The translations under genes were made by a program, and so were the position numbers. The notes under the pieces are model-generated. The model had not been told where the DNA came from, made no database searches, and saw nothing but the letters and a program-made list of their open reading frames with translations. Below are positions 1 through 9,123 of a stretch of DNA of 60,007 nt, piece by piece; the first letter of the stretch is position 1, and each line of letters begins with the position of its first letter. This stretch comes from an uncultured Gammaproteobacteria bacterium (GTDB lineage Bacteria; Pseudomonadota; Gammaproteobacteria; Arenicellales; CAJQKF01), in contig CAJQKF010000052.1 in the NCBI GenBank assembly GCA_905478855.1, positions 1 to 60,007 of the forward strand, given 5' to 3'.

Positions 1-1
1 C

Positions 2-928
2 CAATTCGGTCACGCCGGTGTCGACCCATCTATGGGAGGGGGGCAAGGTGCTGGCGCCGGTTTTGGCGACATATTTGGTGACATATTCGGTGATATATTC
101 GGTGGTGGTGGCGGTGGTCGAGGTCGTGGCCCTGGACGCGGCAACGATCTGAAATTTGTTCTGGATCTTACTTTAGAAGAAGCCGTTCGTGGAACTGAGT
201 CGGAAGTCCGTATTCCAACTACTGAGAATTGCGATTCGTGCAGTGGCTCTGGCGCAAAACCCGGATCGTCACCGACGACATGTTCTACGTGTAACGGACA
301 AGGACAGGTTCGAATGCAGCAGGGGTTTTTCTCTATTCAACAGGCATGCCCTCAGTGCCGTGGAAAGGGAACCGTTATTAGTGATCCGTGTAGTGATTGC
401 AGTGGGCAGGGACGTGTCCGACGCAATAAAACGTTATCCGTAAAAGTTCCTGCGGGTGTTGATGAGGGGGATCAAATTAGACTTGGTGGTGAGGGCGAAG
501 CGGGCCCGGCTGGCGGTCAAAACGGTGACCTTTATGTGCAAGTCAGGCTTCGTGAACATTCCATATTCACCCGCGACGGTGATGATCTATATTGTGAGAT
601 GCCGATTAGTTTTGTCACGGCCGTTTTAGGAGGGGAGTTGCATATTCCTACGCTTGATGGTCGGGCGAATCTAAAAGTTCCCGCGGAAACACAGACTGAA
701 AAGATGTTTAGGTTACGCGGTAAAGGTGTAAGGAATGTTCGTTCTGGTGCTCAAGGGGATTTGTTCTGTCGTATTCGAGTGGAGACTCCAGTAAATCTTA
801 ACAAGCGACAAAAGGAACTGTTAGAGGAGTTTCAGGAGACAACTCAGGCTGGTGCGGAGCGCCATTGCCCTCGTGAAAACGGTTGGACGGATAAAATTAA
901 GTCATTCTTCGATGATCTGGTATCCTAG
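2..928 (+). CDS. dnaJ: DnaJ chaperone, 3' part (5' end outside window)
   Basis: Co-chaperone that delivers unfolded clients to DnaK and stimulates its ATPase. The reading frame is open from base 2, so the gene starts before the window and the J domain (HPD motif) is not visible. What is seen is the end of the Gly/Phe linker, then four CxxCxGxG zinc-binding repeats ([32 protein letters not shown]) and the C-terminal substrate-binding beta domains. The first in-frame ATG at 32 lies inside the G/F linker and is not the true start. The stop is only 5 bases before the rfbC start, so rfbC is probably co-transcribed. Family assignment is secure. Confidence 0.97.
   Translation, partial: QFGHAGVDPSMGGGQGAGAGFGDIFGDIFGDIFGGGGGGRGRGPGRGNDLKFVLDLTLEEAVRGTESEVRIPTTENCDSCSGSGAKPGSSPTTCSTCNGQGQVRMQQGFFSIQQACPQCRGKGTVISDPCSDCSGQGRVRRNKTLSVKVPAGVDEGDQIRLGGEGEAGPAGGQNGDLYVQVRLREHSIFTRDGDDLYCEMPISFVTAVLGGELHIPTLDGRANLKVPAETQTEKMFRLRGKGVRNVRSGAQGDLFCRIRVETPVNLNKRQKELLEEFQETTQAGAERHCPRENGWTDKIKSFFDDLVS
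62..97 (+). repeat. Three tandem 12-bp units encoding FGDI in DnaJ linker
   Basis: Three in-frame 12-base units each encode Phe-Gly-Asp-Ile, followed by a Gly/Arg-rich stretch. Other DnaJ proteins carry one or two such units in the G/F region, so this is a small expansion within the normal linker; it could be a slippage site. Confidence 0.8.
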
Positions 929-933
929 TAGAC

Positions 934-1467
934 ATGAAATTCTTAGAAACAAAATTACCGGGAGTAGTTGTAATTGAACCTACGCGGTTTGGTGATGATC
1001 GTGGGTTTTTTACAGAAGTCTTTCATAAAGAAAAGTTTGCTGCCGCAGGTTTACCTGACGTATTTGTGCAGGACAATCACTCGCGTTCTCAACAAGGCGT
1101 GCTACGCGGGCTTCACTTTCAATATCCGCTATGGCAGGGGAAATTAGTAAGGGTTGTTATCGGTTCGATATTCGATGTTGCTGTGGACATACGACCAGAT
1201 TCCCCAACTTATGGTGAGTGGCTCGGCATAGAACTGTCTGCAGATAACGGAAAACAACTGTATATCCCGGAGGGGTTTGCGCATGGTTTTTGTTCGCTAA
1301 CAGATGCTGATGTTACCTATAAATGCACTAATGTTTATAAAAAAGAAGATGACACAGGTATTTTGTGGAACGACCCTGATATTGGTGTCGAATGGCCAAT
1401 ATCATCAGCTATCGTTTCTGAAAAAGATAAAAATGCGATTCGATTTCGGGACTTAGTTTTTGGCTAA
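934..1467 (+). CDS. rfbC: dTDP-4-dehydrorhamnose 3,5-epimerase
   Basis: Epimerises C3 and C5 of dTDP-4-keto-6-deoxyglucose, the third step of dTDP-L-rhamnose synthesis for surface polysaccharide. The 177-residue length is normal for RmlC. The cupin core is evident: the FGDDRGFFTEVF segment near residue 20, the QDNHSRS and GVLRGLHFQ blocks with the catalytic His near residue 60, and the YIPEGFAHGF block near residue 110. It overlaps rfbD by 8 bases. rmlA and rmlB are not in this window, so the pathway is only half encoded here. Confidence 0.95.
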   Translation: MKFLETKLPGVVVIEPTRFGDDRGFFTEVFHKEKFAAAGLPDVFVQDNHSRSQQGVLRGLHFQYPLWQGKLVRVVIGSIFDVAVDIRPDSPTYGEWLGIELSADNGKQLYIPEGFAHGFCSLTDADVTYKCTNVYKKEDDTGILWNDPDIGVEWPISSAIVSEKDKNAIRFRDLVFG

Positions 1468-2344
1468 CAATAAAACGTTATTAATTACAGGATGTAACGG
1501 TCAAGTTGGACGCTCACTATCGGCACTCGACTGGCCTGGTTATAACGTTGTTTCTGTTGGACGAGATGAGTTAGATCTTGTCGATGTAGATCAAATCAAA
1601 GATAGGTTGCGCTCAATAAGACCCGATGTGGTTATCAATGCGGCAGCATATACTGCAGTAGATCTTGCTGAGAACGAACAACATAAGGCCTACGCTATCA
1701 ACGCGGTTGCTCCAGGTGTTATCGCTCAAATTCTCGCAGAAAAAAATGGGCTATTAGTTCATTACTCGACGGATTACGTGTTTTCTGGTGAGAGTAGTTC
1801 CCCGTACAGGGAGTCAGATGAAACCAACCCGAACAGTGTTTACGGATGCTCCAAACTTTTAGGTGAGCAAAATATTCAAAAAAGTGATTGTCGCCATTTG
1901 ATTCTAAGAACCAGCTGGGTGTATTCGGAATTTGGGAAAAATTTCCTACTTACGATGTTAAGACTCGCGAATCAACGACCAGAGCTTCGTGTCGTTAATG
2001 ATCAGATTGGATGTCCGACATATGCAGGGGATCTTGCTCAATTGACCAAAGACATGCTGCAAAAAATTGATGTAAATGTGTTTGATCAATCGGCTATTTA
2101 TCATCTGGGGAATACAGGCAGTACTACTTGGTACGACTTTACTTGTGCCATTATGGATTGCTCGAAACTGGATGTTAATATAGTTCCGGTAAAAACTACC
2201 GAGTTTCCAACACCGGCTAAACGGCCTGCCTATTCCGTATTAGATAAAAGTAAAATTGAAGCAGATTTTTCCCTTGCAATACCAACCTGGAAAGACGGCC
2301 TAGAGCGTTGTTTGCAGCGTATTACGAACCCCAATGCTGAATAG
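1460..2344 (+). CDS. rfbD: dTDP-4-dehydrorhamnose reductase
   Basis: NAD(P)H-dependent reduction that yields dTDP-L-rhamnose. 294 residues, an extended SDR (RmlD) fold: nucleotide-binding GCNGQVGRS near residues 11-19, the VINAAAYTAVD block, STDYVFSG near residue 104 and the catalytic YxxxK (YGCSK) near residue 127. The start is a TTG at 1460 overlapping the rfbC stop; translational coupling is likely. It overlaps the next gene by 11 bases. Confidence 0.95.
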   Translation: MANNKTLLITGCNGQVGRSLSALDWPGYNVVSVGRDELDLVDVDQIKDRLRSIRPDVVINAAAYTAVDLAENEQHKAYAINAVAPGVIAQILAEKNGLLVHYSTDYVFSGESSSPYRESDETNPNSVYGCSKLLGEQNIQKSDCRHLILRTSWVYSEFGKNFLLTMLRLANQRPELRVVNDQIGCPTYAGDLAQLTKDMLQKIDVNVFDQSAIYHLGNTGSTTWYDFTCAIMDCSKLDVNIVPVKTTEFPTPAKRPAYSVLDKSKIEADFSLAIPTWKDGLERCLQRITNPNAE

Positions 2345-4253
2345 CCCGAGTGCTATTGCATTATCGAAAGAGGGCGTCTTTTCCCAAAAGTGGAACGGTT
2401 TTAATGCGCGTCTGGCTCAGCAAGAAATGGCATTTCAGGTGGAGAATGCAATTAATACACGTTCTACACTAGTTGCCGAATCGGGCACTGGCACTGGAAA
2501 GACGTTTGCATATCTCGTTCCTGCAATACAAAGTGGGAAAAAGATCATTGTATCCACAGGAACCAAGCATCTTCAAGATCAACTGTTCATAAAGGATCTT
2601 CCTTCTGTTCGAGAAGTATTGGGAATACCCTGCAGCTTTGAGCGTTTAAAAGGTCGCGCTAACTATCTTTGCTTACTGAGGTTAGGGCGATCAGATGGCA
2701 TGTTATTTAAACAGCCGAACGATGTGACAGATTGGCAAAAAATTCAGGAATGGGCTAAACACACAACCGCGGGAGATATCAGTGAATTAACTCAAATTTC
2801 TGATGACTCCGGCGTATGGCCCGAAGTGACATCAACCTCAGACAACTGCCTGGGTCAAAAATGTGATCACTTTTCAAAATGTCATGTCTATGCCGCCCGA
2901 AAGCGCGCAACTAAAGCGGATTTAGTGGTCGTAAATCACCATTTATTTTTTTCTGACATGGCTATTAAGGGAGAAGGCTTTGGCGAAGTATTACCCGATT
3001 ATGACGGTGTAATTTTTGATGAAGCGCATTTGCTTCCGGAAATAGCCGCACAATTTTTTGGGTTTGGGTTTAGCACTGCACAGGTTACGGCACTTTGCCG
3101 AGAAATTAGAATTGCTGAGGCTGCCGATAAGAGTGGTGTACCTTTATCAGAGACGTTGGATGAAGTGGAAAAAGCCCTTCGGGTTTTGCTGTTGGCGATT
3201 GCCTCGAAGGATCGAGGAGAGCTAGAGGAGTTGGACAATATGCCGGCATACCTTGATTCGAGGGACGCCCTTATCACACAACTAGGTGCACTATCGTCAT
3301 TGTTAGAAAGCGCATCTGTTTCTGGCGAGAACCTTGCGTCGGTTTATCAGCGCACTGTTGATCTTCTTTCAAACCTTCAACGTTTTGCATTTCCAGACGA
3401 GCGTGGAATCGTGTATTGGTACGAATCGACACGTCGGTCATTGCGCCTGCAGGCGACGCCTGTAACCGTATCGGATCAGATTCGCAAGAACCTGCTAAGT
3501 GAAGACTTAGCGATGGTATTCACCTCGGCAACGTTAACCTCTGAAGATGATGGAGCCCACTATTGTCAGCGAATGGGGCTCGACGATACGGAAGTGATGC
3601 AGTGGGGTAGTCCTTACGATTATAGGTCTCGATCTTTGATGTATGTTCCTGATGGATTACCGGATCCATCAAATTTTCGATTTTCGGAGGAGATGGTTAA
3701 ACAGGTGTTACCTGTGCTGGAATTAACGGATGGACATTGTTTTTTACTATTTACAAGCTATCGAGTGCTACACGAGGTTCGGGAAATCCTAGCGGAGTTA
3801 GAAAAATATCCATTGGTGATTCAGGGCGAAGCGCCAAAACATAAATTGATAGAACGTTTTCATAAAACCGATAGGGCCGTTCTTCTCGGTACCAGCAGTT
3901 TTTGGGAAGGAGTTGATGTAAAAGGTGATGCTTTGATCTGCGTGGTTATAGATAAATTACCGTTCGCATCTCCATTCGATCCGGTCAATAAGGCACGCCT
4001 AAAACATATTGAGGACAATGGTGGCAATTCATTTTATGAGTATCAGTTACCTCAAGCAATTTTGACGTTAAAGCAAGGAGTAGGAAGATTAATTAGGGAT
4101 GAGCTAGACTTTGGTGTTTTAATGATTTGTGATCCCCGAATACGAACGAAAAGCTATGGACAGAAGTTCTTAAATGCATTGCCACCGATGAGGCGAACGA
4201 CTCGATTGGAAGCGGTTAGTCGATTTTTGTCTACGTTTTTGGCGAAACCATGA
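2334..4253 (+). CDS. yoaA: YoaA/DinG-type ATP-dependent DNA helicase
   Basis: XPD-like iron-sulfur superfamily 2 helicase; in E. coli YoaA acts with the polymerase III chi subunit in damage tolerance. Seen: Walker A ESGTGTGKT at residues 49-57, the Fe-S cysteines C113, C172, C177 and C183, the DEAH box at 229-232 and the C-terminal motif VI GVGRLIRDELDFG. The 639-residue length fits YoaA rather than the longer DinG, and its neighbour tsaB (yeaZ) is also close to yoaA in E. coli. It overlaps rfbD by 11 bases and tsaB by 4 (ATGA). Confidence 0.93.
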   Translation: MLNSPSAIALSKEGVFSQKWNGFNARLAQQEMAFQVENAINTRSTLVAESGTGTGKTFAYLVPAIQSGKKIIVSTGTKHLQDQLFIKDLPSVREVLGIPCSFERLKGRANYLCLLRLGRSDGMLFKQPNDVTDWQKIQEWAKHTTAGDISELTQISDDSGVWPEVTSTSDNCLGQKCDHFSKCHVYAARKRATKADLVVVNHHLFFSDMAIKGEGFGEVLPDYDGVIFDEAHLLPEIAAQFFGFGFSTAQVTALCREIRIAEAADKSGVPLSETLDEVEKALRVLLLAIASKDRGELEELDNMPAYLDSRDALITQLGALSSLLESASVSGENLASVYQRTVDLLSNLQRFAFPDERGIVYWYESTRRSLRLQATPVTVSDQIRKNLLSEDLAMVFTSATLTSEDDGAHYCQRMGLDDTEVMQWGSPYDYRSRSLMYVPDGLPDPSNFRFSEEMVKQVLPVLELTDGHCFLLFTSYRVLHEVREILAELEKYPLVIQGEAPKHKLIERFHKTDRAVLLGTSSFWEGVDVKGDALICVVIDKLPFASPFDPVNKARLKHIEDNGGNSFYEYQLPQAILTLKQGVGRLIRDELDFGVLMICDPRIRTKSYGQKFLNALPPMRRTTRLEAVSRFLSTFLAKP

Positions 4254-4894
4254 ATATTCTCGCAATTGATACGGTTACGGAACTATGCTCAGTAGCTCTG
4301 TTTGTCGATGGTCGTGTTACACAACGACTAACGGATCTTTCGAATAGTCATTCGAGGGTGTTATTGCCGATGATTAATGAACTTCTGCTTGAGGCAGCTA
4401 TTGAATTAAGCGATCTTGATGGCATTGCATTCGATCGCGGTCCTGGTTCATTCACAGGACTGCGAATTGGTGCAGGTGTTGCACAGGGATTATCATTTTC
4501 AAGCGGAGTGCCACTTCGTGGTATTTCTTCACTAGCGGCTTTAGCGCGACGCTGCGAAGGTAACGTTGTCGTGGCACTTGATGCACGGATGAATCAGGTT
4601 TATACCGCGAGTTTTAAAGTTACGAATGGTAATGTTGTCTCGTTAGGTGCGGAACAGCTTATTCCCCCCAGAGAATTGCAAATACAGGATGACACCATAC
4701 CGATTGGTAATGGATGGCGAGTTTATGAAGAATTGATCGAACTCACTCACGAAGAGATCAGTCGGGGGGATGTAAATGCTACGCCGCTTGCAGATGATAT
4801 TCTTGCACTGTCTATTCCTCAATTTGAACGGGGCGAAGTTAGTCAGTTCAATCACGGACTACCCGTTTATATTCGTGATAATGTAACGGGCTAG
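4250..4894 (+). CDS. tsaB: tRNA t6A37 synthesis protein TsaB
   Basis: Non-catalytic partner of TsaD in threonylcarbamoyl-adenosine formation at position 37 of ANN-decoding tRNAs. 214 residues with the ASKHA-type N terminus (MNILAIDTVTE) and the TsaB signature FDRGPGSFTGLRIGAG near residues 61-76. The ATG overlaps the yoaA stop in an ATGA, so translation is coupled. Last gene of the dnaJ-rfbC-rfbD-yoaA-tsaB run; only 6 bases separate it from the stop of the opposing gene at 4901. Confidence 0.95.
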   Translation: MNILAIDTVTELCSVALFVDGRVTQRLTDLSNSHSRVLLPMINELLLEAAIELSDLDGIAFDRGPGSFTGLRIGAGVAQGLSFSSGVPLRGISSLAALARRCEGNVVVALDARMNQVYTASFKVTNGNVVSLGAEQLIPPRELQIQDDTIPIGNGWRVYEELIELTHEEISRGDVNATPLADDILALSIPQFERGEVSQFNHGLPVYIRDNVTG

Positions 4895-4900
4895 TTACAT

Positions 4901-5365
4901 CTAACAAAGGACATCAAACTTTTCCGTACTTAGAAGTTTACCGTCAATATGAATTTTGACTCTCCATAACCCGATAAAATTGCGCATGCCAAAAGAGGGG
5001 TCAAATGCTCGAATCACTTGTGAATTACTAGGAGCCTGTAATCGTAGCCATGCCCATATTAACTGCTTATCGTCGCTAACATATGCATCGAATTTTGTAA
5101 GCTCCTGTCGTTTATTTAGAGGGTTTATCCAATGTAATTCAATGTTATGGATCCCAATACTTAAGCCTTGAGTTTGTAATAGAATGTAAATTTTATCGGA
5201 GCAGGTAAACTCAGTTTCATAAGTTAATTGGGGTGATGCACCTATTTTTTTAGAACTGAAGCTTATTTCTGCTGAAAGTGCGAAAATTTGCACGGGCAGG
5301 AAGAATGTAAGTAGCAATATACAACGGCTGAGGGTGAAACAGCTTGGAGTGAGAAAGGTCTGCAT
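4901..5365 (-). CDS. Unknown exported protein, 154 residues
   Basis: Not assigned to a named family. A signal peptide is visible: a hydrophobic stretch at residues 14-28 ending in a signal-peptidase-like ALSA site. The mature part (about 125 residues) is rich in beta-strand patterns, with two cysteines (one near residue 55 after a FTCSDKIY motif and one as the very last residue) that could form a disulfide. The C-terminal GLWRVKIHIDGKLL pattern resembles extracellular beta-sandwich proteins. It is convergent with tsaB and divergent from the lipoprotein gene at 5612. Function unknown. Confidence 0.7.
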   Translation of the reverse strand: MQTFLTPSCFTLSRCILLLTFFLPVQIFALSAEISFSSKKIGASPQLTYETEFTCSDKIYILLQTQGLSIGIHNIELHWINPLNKRQELTKFDAYVSDDKQLIWAWLRLQAPSNSQVIRAFDPSFGMRNFIGLWRVKIHIDGKLLSTEKFDVLC

Positions 5366-5611
5366 TAAACTAATAGCTAATTATCGGCACAGATGAATAA
5401 AAAGTATACGGTGTATCGGTTCATAAAAGAAAAATGACGAGAAAGATGTCGTGAATTTAACCTATCGTTTCATTTTTCTGATACTTTCCATTAGATTGCA
5501 TTCTATGTTTAAGAAGTTGCTCAAACACTTTATAATAAGGCCTTCAATATATTCAAGAATATTAGTTTGACCGTTTGTCGCCTGATTCTTACCTTTAAGG
5601 AGGAAAACCCA

Positions 5612-6274
5612 ATGCGTGGATTTTTTACAACGTTAGCTTTGTCGCTGTTGCTGAGCGCCTGCAGCCCAGGGAGCTCAACAACAAGCAGTGGTTCTGCCGG
5701 GGTAACTGGGTTTACAGCTGGCACAACTGGATTAAATTTATTTGCTGTATTGTCCTCAGAAGAGTTTAGTATAGATGCTTCGGGTATAACTTGTACAATA
5801 GATCCGCGTGTTGATGAGATTACGCTTGATTCATTCATCACTACTGATACCGGAACGTTTGCAATAACCATTACGGATACCAGTTTACTACCGACGAATC
5901 TGGATCGAGGTATTTTGTTTACCAGCTATACTGTGGCTTGGAAAGGTATTAGTGCTCGAGCGCCTGCGCTTAGCTCTCGCACACATTCACAGACGCTTTC
6001 AGTTAATTTGGCTGGCGGTAGTTCGGCAACTGGAACCGCAGGAATTATTGTTGCAGATTTAGAATCTACTAAAGCTCAGTTTATGAGCCGTAACCCAACC
6101 GGCACTCCTTTTACCTATAATCTGACGGTTACTTATCGTGGGGTTCGCATTGATACTGGCGAAACTGTATCTGTAGGTGCTACCACCACGGTAGAAATGG
6201 GCAATTTTTGCCCTACTGGTACAACGGTTCCAGGGACTGAAGAAGAAGTGGTCGTTGACGAAGATCCTGTATAG
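5612..6274 (+). CDS. Unknown lipoprotein
   Basis: Start set at 5612 because a strong Shine-Dalgarno (AAGGAGG, 5597-5603) stands 8 bases ahead and the resulting N terminus is a perfect lipoprotein signal: MRGFF, a short hydrophobic core, then the lipobox LSAC with the lipidated Cys at residue 17. The in-frame ATG at 5567 has no such signal. The rest is Ser/Thr/Gly rich with beta-strand periodicity and an acidic tail (EEEVVVDEDPV). No family recognised. A TATAAT at 5531-5536 is a possible -10, with only a weak -35. Confidence 0.75.
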   Translation: MRGFFTTLALSLLLSACSPGSSTTSSGSAGVTGFTAGTTGLNLFAVLSSEEFSIDASGITCTIDPRVDEITLDSFITTDTGTFAITITDTSLLPTNLDRGILFTSYTVAWKGISARAPALSSRTHSQTLSVNLAGGSSATGTAGIIVADLESTKAQFMSRNPTGTPFTYNLTVTYRGVRIDTGETVSVGATTTVEMGNFCPTGTTVPGTEEEVVVDEDPV

Positions 6275-6278
6275 GCGC

Positions 6279-6342
6279 TTGGGTTAATTTTTACCTAAGT
6301 TCATTATTTTATTGATAGGTAAAACACTCCTAACCACCAGCG
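6279..6342. terminator. Long inverted repeat between convergent genes
   Basis: The 72-base gap between the convergent lipoprotein and corB genes is almost wholly palindromic: an outer imperfect stem (CGCTTGGGTTA with TAACCACCAGCG) and an inner perfect 9-base stem TTTTACCTA (6289-6297) with TAGGTAAAA (6316-6324). Probably a bidirectional transcription stop. Confidence 0.45.
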
Positions 6343-6346
6343 TTTG

Positions 6347-7597
6347 CTAAAGCTGGACTATCCGTGCAACTTCTACGCCTGCAGCGTTGGTTTTTACAAT
6401 TTCGATAACCATGTTATCGATTTTGATAGTGGTTCCCGTATTTGGTAAATCCTGAAGCTCCTCGAGTATTAGGCCGTTTAGCGTCTTTGGTCCATCAACC
6501 GGTAATTCCCAATCCATTTTCCTGTTTAGATCACGAATATTTGATTTAGCATCTACGAGATAGCCTCCAGATTCTTCTGCGTAGACATCTTGAGACGCCC
6601 CCGGTATCTGGATGGTGAATTCTCCAACAATTTCTTCCAATACTTCATCCAATGTCACAAGACCCCGAATGTCGCCATATTCGTCAACGACCAACGCGCT
6701 CTTTCTGCGTTTTTCCTTCAACAGAATAAGTTGTTCTGTTAGACGCGTTCCAACGGGAATAAATAGTGGTTCGCGAATAACTTCAAGAAAATCTTCGAGA
6801 GATAAGGTTCCTTCCTGATATTGATGAAGAACATTGCGCAGGTGCACTTCACCAACAATGTTGTCGAGGTTCCCTCGATAAACAGGTATTAAGGTGTGAT
6901 GGCTGGTTGCCAGTTGTTCTAGAATGTCATCCCATTCATCGTCCAGATTTATGGCTTCAACACTTGCTCTTGGTATCATTACGTCTTCGACTGTGATGTT
7001 TTCCAGTTCTAGAATTCGTAACAACATTTCCTGATGGGTCTGAGGTAATAAATGGGTGGATTGCTTTACAACGTTTCTAATTTCATCCGGGTTTAATGCA
7101 TCATCCCGACGTCGCAGGGCAATACCGAAAAGCCTCGGTAAAAAAGAACCAAGTCTATTCACTAGAGTCACAATGGGATAGCTAATCCATTGGAATGCCG
7201 AGAGTATATATACAGCTCTGAACGCGATTCGCTCTGGATATAAAGCGGCTACGGTCTTCGGTGGTATTTCTGCCACTATTAACACCACCAAGGTGATAGT
7301 CCCGGTCGCAAATGCAATGGCAACTTCTCCCGCTAGTTTAAGAGCGATAACGGTTGCGACGGCCGCAGCTGCATTGTTTACTAGATTATTTCCAAGCAAT
7401 ATTGTGCCGAGAAGGCGATCGGTATGTTCCAGTAATTCCAAGCATTTTTTCGCCGCTTTGTGTCCATTTTCAGCGAGACTGTTTAATCGATATCGGTTCA
7501 GTGACATCATTGCTGTTTCTGACGCTGAAAAGAAAGCGGACAAAACGAGCAATATGATGAGGCTAACAAACAGCGTAGCTAGGGATATCTTATCCAT
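6347..7597 (-). CDS. CorB/HlyC-family membrane protein with CBS domains
   Basis: Inner-membrane protein of the CNNM/CorB type (E. coli YfjD-like), implicated in Mg2+ or Co2+ efflux. 416 residues: a DUF21 transmembrane domain at about 1-185 with three or four hydrophobic segments and the SASETAMMSLN motif, two CBS domains around 200-320 (EDVMIPRASVEAI; SALVVDEYGDIRGLVTLDEVLEEIVGE) and a CorC_HlyC domain at the C terminus. It follows gatB on the same strand. The transported ion cannot be read from the sequence. Confidence 0.9.
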   Translation of the reverse strand: MDKISLATLFVSLIILLVLSAFFSASETAMMSLNRYRLNSLAENGHKAAKKCLELLEHTDRLLGTILLGNNLVNNAAAAVATVIALKLAGEVAIAFATGTITLVVLIVAEIPPKTVAALYPERIAFRAVYILSAFQWISYPIVTLVNRLGSFLPRLFGIALRRRDDALNPDEIRNVVKQSTHLLPQTHQEMLLRILELENITVEDVMIPRASVEAINLDDEWDDILEQLATSHHTLIPVYRGNLDNIVGEVHLRNVLHQYQEGTLSLEDFLEVIREPLFIPVGTRLTEQLILLKEKRRKSALVVDEYGDIRGLVTLDEVLEEIVGEFTIQIPGASQDVYAEESGGYLVDAKSNIRDLNRKMDWELPVDGPKTLNGLILEELQDLPNTGTTIKIDNMVIEIVKTNAAGVEVARIVQL

Positions 7598-7682
7598 TAG
7601 TTTTATCCCCTATCTGACTAGGGGTGAATCGCGATTCTGTCGGTTCGGGGTCGGGGTCGTCTTCGTCCATTTTGTTTGGCAT
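7590..7682 (-). CDS. Possible 30-residue acidic microprotein between gatB and corB
   Basis: Short ATG ORF beginning 8 bases after the gatB stop and overlapping the corB start by 8 bases. The peptide starts MPNKMDEDDPDPEPTESRF and is strongly acidic and proline-rich. It fills the gatB-corB gap exactly, as expected for a coupling ORF, but no clear Shine-Dalgarno is seen and the composition alone does not prove translation. Confidence 0.3.
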   Translation of the reverse strand: MPNKMDEDDPDPEPTESRFTPSQIGDKTNG

Positions 7683-7689
7683 AAGGATT

Positions 7690-9123
7690 TTAACTCTCAA
7701 GTTTTTGCTTTAGTATTTGATTAACTTGTGCCGGATTGGCTTTTCCGCGGGACTCTTTCATGATTTGCCCGACTAGGAATCCAAGCACTTTATGTTGTCC
7801 AGCCTTATATTGATCAACCTGGGTAACCGAACGTGCGAGTACCTCATCTACAATAGACTCTATTGCGCCAGAGTCACTTATTTGTTTAAGACCTTTGGCT
7901 TCTATGATGTTATCAGGCGCGTCTCCAGTTTCCCACATGCTATTAAATACATCCTTGGCGATTTTTCCTGAAATTGTATTATCATTAACGCGGGAAAGTA
8001 ATAAGGCAAGTGATTCTGCGGATACAGCGGATTCGGTAATCGTTAGAGACTCCTTATTTAACCGTGCTGTTAGCTCCCCACCAATCCAGTTAGCAACAAG
8101 TTTTGCCGTTAACGATGAGTCTTTTTCTAGTACCGCTTCAAAAAATTCAGCTGTTGTTTTGTCAACGGTTAATAAACTAGCTTCTTGATGTGATAATTGA
8201 TAGTCGCAAATGAATCGTGCGGTTTTCTCTTCAGGTAGTTCCGGTAAAGATTTCTTAATATCGGCTAGCGTGTCGGAATCGATTACGAGAGGCGGTAAAT
8301 CGGGATCAGGGAAGTATCGATAGTCATGGGCTTGTTCTTTTCCACGCATGGATCGAGTCTCATGTTTATCAGAGTCGTACAATCTCGTTTCCTGGACAAC
8401 TTTCCCGCCATCTTCAAGCACTTCTATTTGCCTTTCAATCTCGAATTCAATTGCTTTTTCAACAAAACGAAAAGAATTAATGTTTTTCAGCTCAGCTCGT
8501 GTTCCTAACTCATCGCCGGGGCGACGCATCGAAATATTAGCATCACATCGAAATGAACCTTCCTGCATATTTCCATCGCATATTTCTAGATATCGCACTA
8601 GTGTATGAATTTTACGCAAATAGGCGACGGCTTCTGCAGGGGAGCGCATGTCAGGATCCGACACAATTTCTAGTAAAGGCGTGCCGGCTCGATTAAGATC
8701 TATTCCAGTTTGACCCTGAAAATCTTCATGCAGTGACTTACCGGCATCTTCTTCAAGGTGCGCGCGGGTAATACCAATGGTCTTGGTTTTTTCACCAACA
8801 GATATGTCTATCGAACCGGCTCCAACAATTGGAACTTCAAACTGGGATATTTGGTAGCCCTTGGGTAAATCTGGATAAAAGTAGTTCTTTCGGGCAAAAA
8901 TCGATGTTTGATTTATTTCTGCTCCAACAGCCAGTCCAAATTTGACAGCCATTATGGCGGCCTCTCGATTCATTACAGGCAATACTCCAGGGAGGGCTGC
9001 ATCCACATAGCTTGCCTGAGTATTTGGCATAGCACCGTATGCGGTAGAACTGCCTGAGAAAATTTTGCTTTTAGTTTTTAGCTGAACATGTATTTCAAGA
9101 CCAATTACACACTCCCATCTCAT
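7690..9123 (-). CDS. gatB: Asp/Glu-tRNA amidotransferase subunit B
   Basis: Binds the misacylated Glu-tRNAGln or Asp-tRNAAsn and activates the acyl group with ATP so that ammonia from GatA can convert it. 477 residues, the normal length. Typical motifs: [13 protein letters not shown] at the N terminus, [17 protein letters not shown] near residue 84, the LHEDF and [14 protein letters not shown] blocks, and a C-terminal YqeY-like tRNA-binding tail ending in [17 protein letters not shown]. Overlaps gatA by 4 bases (ATGA). Confidence 0.98.
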   Translation of the reverse strand: MRWECVIGLEIHVQLKTKSKIFSGSSTAYGAMPNTQASYVDAALPGVLPVMNREAAIMAVKFGLAVGAEINQTSIFARKNYFYPDLPKGYQISQFEVPIVGAGSIDISVGEKTKTIGITRAHLEEDAGKSLHEDFQGQTGIDLNRAGTPLLEIVSDPDMRSPAEAVAYLRKIHTLVRYLEICDGNMQEGSFRCDANISMRRPGDELGTRAELKNINSFRFVEKAIEFEIERQIEVLEDGGKVVQETRLYDSDKHETRSMRGKEQAHDYRYFPDPDLPPLVIDSDTLADIKKSLPELPEEKTARFICDYQLSHQEASLLTVDKTTAEFFEAVLEKDSSLTAKLVANWIGGELTARLNKESLTITESAVSAESLALLLSRVNDNTISGKIAKDVFNSMWETGDAPDNIIEAKGLKQISDSGAIESIVDEVLARSVTQVDQYKAGQHKVLGFLVGQIMKESRGKANPAQVNQILKQKLES

